A DNA stretch of 36,309 nt from Berkiella_A sp050252335. Lineage in GTDB: Bacteria > Pseudomonadota > Gammaproteobacteria > Berkiellales > Berkiellaceae. The stretch spans positions 1 through 36,309 of the forward strand of contig JBFWLB010000026.1 of assembly GCA_050252335.1 (NCBI GenBank), written 5' to 3'. The translations under genes were made by a program, and so were the position numbers. Under the pieces are notes generated by a model. The model saw nothing but the letters and a program-made list of their open reading frames with translations. It made no database searches and had not been told where the DNA came from. Of the stretch, positions 32,983 through 36,309 are shown one piece after another; positions within the stretch are counted from its first letter, which is position 1; every line of letters begins with the position of its first letter.

Positions 32983-33939
32983 TTAGGGTTTGGTTATATC
33001 TTGCATATGCTTTGTACGCCAAGGAAAAATGTTACCAACAAGATAAAAGCTAAACAAAGTACCAAAAATAAAAGCAGGTATCCATTGGCTCATTCTATAT
33101 ATTAGAGTTGCACTGAATCCTAAACTAAAGTCTTGATACAACAATTGAGTTAAGACGCCCATGAGACTTTCGTTTACACCAATATTAGCGGCTGTGATAG
33201 GCACAATAGAAGCAACGGTGATAATGCCTGTTAAGAACATACAATGTGTGAAGGCAATAGGATGATGCAGTGAAATAAAGATACTGTAAAATAAGAGGGT
33301 AATGATTAAATAACTGATAATGAAGCTCATGCTGCTGATGCTCAATATGCCTGGTGCATGTATCATTTTTTTCAGTGCTGTAAATAGTGAATCAAAACCT
33401 GTTGCCACTTGTGTATTAGAAGATTTTTTTAAAAAATAACCAAATAATATTAGACCACTACATAAGATCAAAACTAATAAAATTTGACGACCATCGATGA
33501 TATATAATTTTCCAAACAACCAGCCTAGTAAACAAAAGCATGCTGCAATAAAACAAGTAATGGCAAGATAAGCAGTCATGATCCATAAATAGATATTGAG
33601 TGGCATATTATAATTTTGTTTTAAATAGAGGTAGCGAAAAGCAAAGCCAGGTCTATAGGGTAATAATTGGTTCATAAAATTGGCAATAAAACTCAAACCC
33701 ATCCAATCATGCCATTTTAATTTAAAATCAAAAGGGAGGCTTAGTATTTTAAAAGCAAAACCACTGATGGCAATCATTGCAAATTGCAAGGGAACTAGAA
33801 TCAATAGCCATTTATATTCTATTTTGGATAAAGCATTTTGAATATCATGACCATGATTCATAAGAATATATATGAATACAGCTGCGAAGAGTAAATAAGC
33901 AGTGAGCCTTAAAGCAAGATGCAGCGCTTTCTTATTCAT
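32983..33939 (-). CDS. LPG-synthase-TM / flippase-like integral membrane protein
   Basis: A 318-residue, seven- to nine-TM protein of the UPF0104/lysylphosphatidylglycerol-synthase TM-region family. Conserved-type elements include NQLLPYRPGFAFRYLYLK at about 90-107 and PITAANIGVNESLMGVL at about 247-263. Family members move or modify lipid-linked groups. The gene start overlaps the glycosyltransferase stop by 8 bases, and such pairs are common for polyprenyl-linked sugar or glycolipid transfer. This indicates that the two work together, but the substrate is unknown. The C-terminal MprF aminoacyltransferase domain is absent. Confidence 0.85.
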   Translation of the reverse strand: MNKKALHLALRLTAYLLFAAVFIYILMNHGHDIQNALSKIEYKWLLILVPLQFAMIAISGFAFKILSLPFDFKLKWHDWMGLSFIANFMNQLLPYRPGFAFRYLYLKQNYNMPLNIYLWIMTAYLAITCFIAACFCLLGWLFGKLYIIDGRQILLVLILCSGLILFGYFLKKSSNTQVATGFDSLFTALKKMIHAPGILSISSMSFIISYLIITLLFYSIFISLHHPIAFTHCMFLTGIITVASIVPITAANIGVNESLMGVLTQLLYQDFSLGFSATLIYRMSQWIPAFIFGTLFSFYLVGNIFPWRTKHMQDITKP

Positions 33940-34861
33940 GAACTTGTTGTGCGCTTGGTTTGGGTAATTTGGGTGGCGGTGTCTGACTTTGTGTATGTCG
34001 TTGATACATTAAGGTGGTAATTTGTTCTGACACTAAACCAATCAAAAAGATAATCACAGAAGCAGATAAGAATACGGCGCTCATATTGGTAAAGCGGCCT
34101 TGTGAGAAATAAGTATAGAAATAATTGAGGGTACCCGCTAAGAAATGCAATACAGCAAAGGGGAGAAATACTTTAAAAGGTGAATACAGTGTGGTCATTT
34201 TGTAGATGATCAATAAAAATTTAAAACCATCCGAAAACAATCGCAGATGACTGGTGCCAATACGTTTATTCACGGTTATTTTTTGATACCCAACGGAGTA
34301 TCCACTTCTAAAAAAAGCCATCGTTATGGTGGAGGGGTAGGAGAAACCATTGGGTAATAAATGTAAGAATTCTAAAAATTTATCTTTCTTAACCAATCTA
34401 AATCCAGAGGTTAAATCCAAAATAGGTTGGCCTACGATATTAGAAGCAATAAAATTGTAAAATCGATTACCTAACCAACGTGGCATACTGGCTTGAGAAG
34501 CTTTATCTCTATAGCCTACAACCATGTCAAAGCCTTGCTCAAATTTATTAATTATATTCTGAATATCATCTACTTGATGCTGACCATCTGCATCCATCAA
34601 CATTAAATATTCTCGCGTTGCATTTCTTGCTCCTGTTTTGACAGAAGCACCATTTCCAATACTATAAGGATGAGATACAACAGTTGCACCACATTGAATG
34701 GCAACCTCTTTGGTTTTATCCGTTGAGCCGTCATCAACGACAATGATTTCTAAACCTGGATAGCGCTTTAGCAATTCTGCTAGAAAGCTTGATAGACCAT
34801 GTTCTTCATTCTTAGCGGGTAAGACTAAGCTAATGTCGGTATTAATGTTTAGTTTCGTCAT
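33932..34861 (-). CDS. Family 2 glycosyltransferase (DPM1-like)
   Basis: A GT-A glycosyltransferase of the dolichyl/polyprenyl-phosphate type. Seen: LVLPAKNEE, IIVVDDGSTD, MLMDADGQH (DxD region), LDLTSGFRLVKKD, and two C-terminal TM helices (about 240-260 and 270-295 by this start) that anchor it. A Pro-rich tail ends the protein. The start is taken at 34861, where GGAAAG lies 5 bases upstream. The frame is open to 34924, where the extra 21 residues look atypical and run up to the inverted repeat at 34928. It probably charges a polyprenyl phosphate with a sugar for the flippase-like partner. Confidence 0.9.
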   Translation of the reverse strand: MTKLNINTDISLVLPAKNEEHGLSSFLAELLKRYPGLEIIVVDDGSTDKTKEVAIQCGATVVSHPYSIGNGASVKTGARNATREYLMLMDADGQHQVDDIQNIINKFEQGFDMVVGYRDKASQASMPRWLGNRFYNFIASNIVGQPILDLTSGFRLVKKDKFLEFLHLLPNGFSYPSTITMAFFRSGYSVGYQKITVNKRIGTSHLRLFSDGFKFLLIIYKMTTLYSPFKVFLPFAVLHFLAGTLNYFYTYFSQGRFTNMSAVFLSASVIIFLIGLVSEQITTLMYQRHTQSQTPPPKLPKPSAQQVHE

Positions 34862-34927
34862 TTGTTCTTTCCGTAAAAATTCTAAAAAATCCATCTGCTC
34901 ACTTCTTACATTAGCATCCACCATATA

Positions 34928-35016
34928 GTTGCTAAGCTATTTATCAGTGGTGCGAAGCACCCTATGCCCCCTTTGGAATCAAAGGGGGTCGCCGTCTGCG
35001 GCGGGGGGATTTATCA
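34928..35016 (+). repeat. Left perfect 89-bp inverted repeat of the DUF559 unit
   Basis: This is a perfect reverse complement of 35429-35517. Internal hairpins, outer to inner: GGTGCGAAGCACC (34949-34961), CCCCCTTTGGAATCAAAGGGGG (described as stem CCCCCTTT/AAAGGGGG) and GCCGTCTGCGGC, then GGGGGGATTTATCA. The inner end contains the stop codon of the DUF559 gene. No target duplication is evident outside. Confidence 0.95.
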
Positions 35017-35394
35017 ATCTTTCACTGTTCCAAACTGTTTTATCTGCTCTATGACATCATTTAATTTTTCAAGCACACTATTCATCTGATATTTAACTTC
35101 GTGATTATTGAATCTCAAAACATGTATTTTAGCTTCTCTTAAGTATGCATCGCGAAACTTATCTTGTTCGTAATGCTCTTTTTCAAAATGCTGTGAACCA
35201 TCAATTTCGAGAGCTAATCTTATAGAAGGTGCATAAAAATCAACTATAAATGGGCCAAGATGTTTTTGGCGATAAAATTGGATATTGTTTATTCTTTTCC
35301 TGCGAATGTAATACCAGATTAACAGTTCATGATCCGTCATATTAGCGCGCAACTGTCGTGCGTTACTTTTCATTATCGATTTGTCGCAACTCAT
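35014..35394 (-). CDS. DUF559 endonuclease-like protein within a palindromic unit
   Basis: A 126-residue protein of the DUF559 / very-short-patch-repair-like PD-(D/E)XK group. Seen: RQLRANMTDHELLIWYYIR (13-31), FYRQKHLGPFIVDFYAP (40-56) with Asp52, and LALEIDGSQH (60-69) with Glu63 and Asp65. The start at 35394 has GAAAG upstream; a longer frame reaches into the inverted repeat and has no meaning there. The stop codon lies inside the left inverted repeat. No promoter was found, and the repeat hairpins may affect its transcription. DUF559 genes are often orphans; catalysis is likely from the residues but unproven. Confidence 0.88.
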   Translation of the reverse strand: MSCDKSIMKSNARQLRANMTDHELLIWYYIRRKRINNIQFYRQKHLGPFIVDFYAPSIRLALEIDGSQHFEKEHYEQDKFRDAYLREAKIHVLRFNNHEVKYQMNSVLEKLNDVIEQIKQFGTVKD

Positions 35395-35428
35395 ATAACT
35401 TTCTTTGTTTATATCGTTTAATCTAAAA

Positions 35429-35517
35429 TGATAAATCCCCCCGCCGCAGACGGCGACCCCCTTTGATTCCAAAGGGGGCATAGGGTGCTTCGCACCACTG
35501 ATAAATAGCTTAGCAAC
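35429..35517 (-). repeat. Right perfect 89-bp inverted repeat of the DUF559 unit
   Basis: This is a perfect inverted copy of 34928-35016. It lies 35 bases upstream of the DUF559 start. The identity over 89 bases shows recent duplication or ongoing homogenisation. It carries the same set of hairpins and shares the GGTGCTTCGCACC hairpin and ATAAATCCCCC end with the element at 1-135. Confidence 0.95.
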
Positions 35518-35620
35518 AAACTGTGTATTTGTGTAGATACTAATATTTTTTGAAGCAGAAAATCAGAACTGCTGTTAATGCTTCAAGATAAAAATCTAAT
35601 ATTCAATTACAAGGTCATGC

Positions 35621-36309
35621 TCATTCTTCTTCCTGCGATTCATACAAATGCTTCAATTGATTGATTTGGGTACGGGGTGCATAAGGCAGCATTTTATTTT
35701 TATCCAGCACCTCAATGGTTTTTTTCGCCTCTGTTCGTTCGCCTGCTTGTAATTCAAGCATTACCTTTGTAATCAAAGGTTGCATGCGCTTCGGATAAGT
35801 TTCGAATGCACGCATGAGTAGTATTTTAGCATCTTGTTTATTGTTATTTAAGAGCAAAAGTCCTGCTTCTAAATTATATAACACTGCTTTATAGCGAGGC
35901 CTGTGTTTTAAATACGAATTTTTATAAGCGCTTTGAATGATCTTATGTATTTTATCTTTATCTATACTTTTACATTGTTGTTGATAAAAATTATTAACCA
36001 ACTGATCTAACACTAAAATAGCATAAGGTGTGATTGGGGATTGGCTTATTTTCTCTTTTGCTTGTTGATAAAGAGCCTCAGGAACCTCTTCTGCATAGCA
36101 ATGCATTAGGAGCATATGCAGTAGAATGCCCAGATTATAGGGCTCTATTTTTTGTGCCTGTAATAGCTCAGCGTAGGCAATATTATAGGCACCTTTTTCC
36201 ATGAGCCAGTTGGCAAATTCAATATGGGTACGCGCTGAATTTGGCTTATTAACTAAAGCATTTTGTAGAAACCTTTCTGTAGAAGACCAGCTGTAACTGC
36301 GTACCCAAG
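35621..36309 (-). CDS. TPR-containing protein, C-terminal part (gene cut by window edge)
   Basis: The frame is open to the window end, so the gene continues beyond 36309; a Met at 36202 is internal. The visible 229 residues begin WVRSYSWSSTERFLQNALV, then SARTHIEFANWLMEKGAYNI. This W-x-S-x(n)-P-x-SAR-H...N.L pattern is typical of the soluble tail of Tmtc/O-mannosyl-type polytopic membrane proteins that end in TPRs. TPR-like helices follow (LLQAQKIEPYNLGILLHMLL, AVLYNLEAGLLLLNNN, LITKVMLELQAGERTEA). The last residues are acidic. The exact enzyme is unknown; proximity to the glycosyltransferase genes suggests envelope glycan work. Confidence 0.75.
   Translation of the reverse strand, partial: WVRSYSWSSTERFLQNALVNKPNSARTHIEFANWLMEKGAYNIAYAELLQAQKIEPYNLGILLHMLLMHCYAEEVPEALYQQAKEKISQSPITPYAILVLDQLVNNFYQQQCKSIDKDKIHKIIQSAYKNSYLKHRPRYKAVLYNLEAGLLLLNNNKQDAKILLMRAFETYPKRMQPLITKVMLELQAGERTEAKKTIEVLDKNKMLPYAPRTQINQLKHLYESQEEE

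Noticed and set aside
34862..34924. N-terminal extension of the glycosyltransferase to 34924
   Set aside because: The extra 21 residues are atypical, end 4 bases from the inverted repeat and have a poorer ribosome-binding site than the ATG at 34861. Kept as an alternative only.

Overview
The window looks like a piece of chromosome from an AT-rich gammaproteobacterium. The core genes are a cytochrome bc1 operon followed by sspA-sspB, dciA / M23 peptidase / secA / mutT, and yacG-zapD-coaE-pilD-pilC-pilB. Gene content and order resemble Legionellales (Legionella/Coxiella/Berkiella-like) and Pseudomonas-type genomes. Two clan CD cysteine-peptidase-like proteins without signal peptides suggest a host-associated lifestyle. 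The genus cannot be fixed from the sequence alone.

Layout. 1-135: a degenerate palindromic repeat element. 187-5367: core and small-envelope genes (riboflavin synthase, a two-TM membrane protein, a TPR periplasmic protein, a DUF4124 protein with a Gly-rich tail, a fused SpmA/SpmB nucleoside-recognition protein, a secreted LytM peptidase). 5586-9284: petABC-sspAB, which looks like one operon. 9285-17450: an accessory zone. It holds an AbiEi/AbiEii toxin-antitoxin operon behind four operator half-sites, a 3' fragment of tRNA-Glu (a likely integration scar), decayed ORFs, a PD-(D/E)XK nuclease, a fragment of an arylamine N-acetyltransferase gene, small secreted proteins, the 3' end of a fic gene, and a divergent CGNR-regulator / CoiA-like-nuclease pair with a palindrome between them. 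17450-18259: an intact arylamine N-acetyltransferase. 18574-23440: dciA, divergent from an M23 peptidase, then secA and mutT.

23457-27248 is a second accessory block placed between mutT and yacG, genes that lie close together in related genomes. It encodes two paralogous clan CD (caspase/CHAT-like) proteins, a secreted Lys/Glu-rich protein and a double-glycine-leader, bacteriocin-like peptide. 27381-32888 is the minus-strand yacG-zapD-coaE-pilD-pilC-pilB cluster. 32983-34861 encodes a flippase-like membrane protein and a family 2 glycosyltransferase. At 34928-35517 a DUF559 endonuclease-like gene lies between two perfect 89-bp inverted repeats, so it looks like a mobile unit. The window ends inside a membrane/TPR protein gene (35621 to the edge).

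The most interesting signals are the clan CD pair, the GG-leader peptide in the same block, the DUF559 gene whose stop codon lies in its flanking inverted repeat, and the AbiE operon with its operators next to a tRNA-Glu scar. No complete tRNA, rRNA, CRISPR array, integrase or transposase was found.
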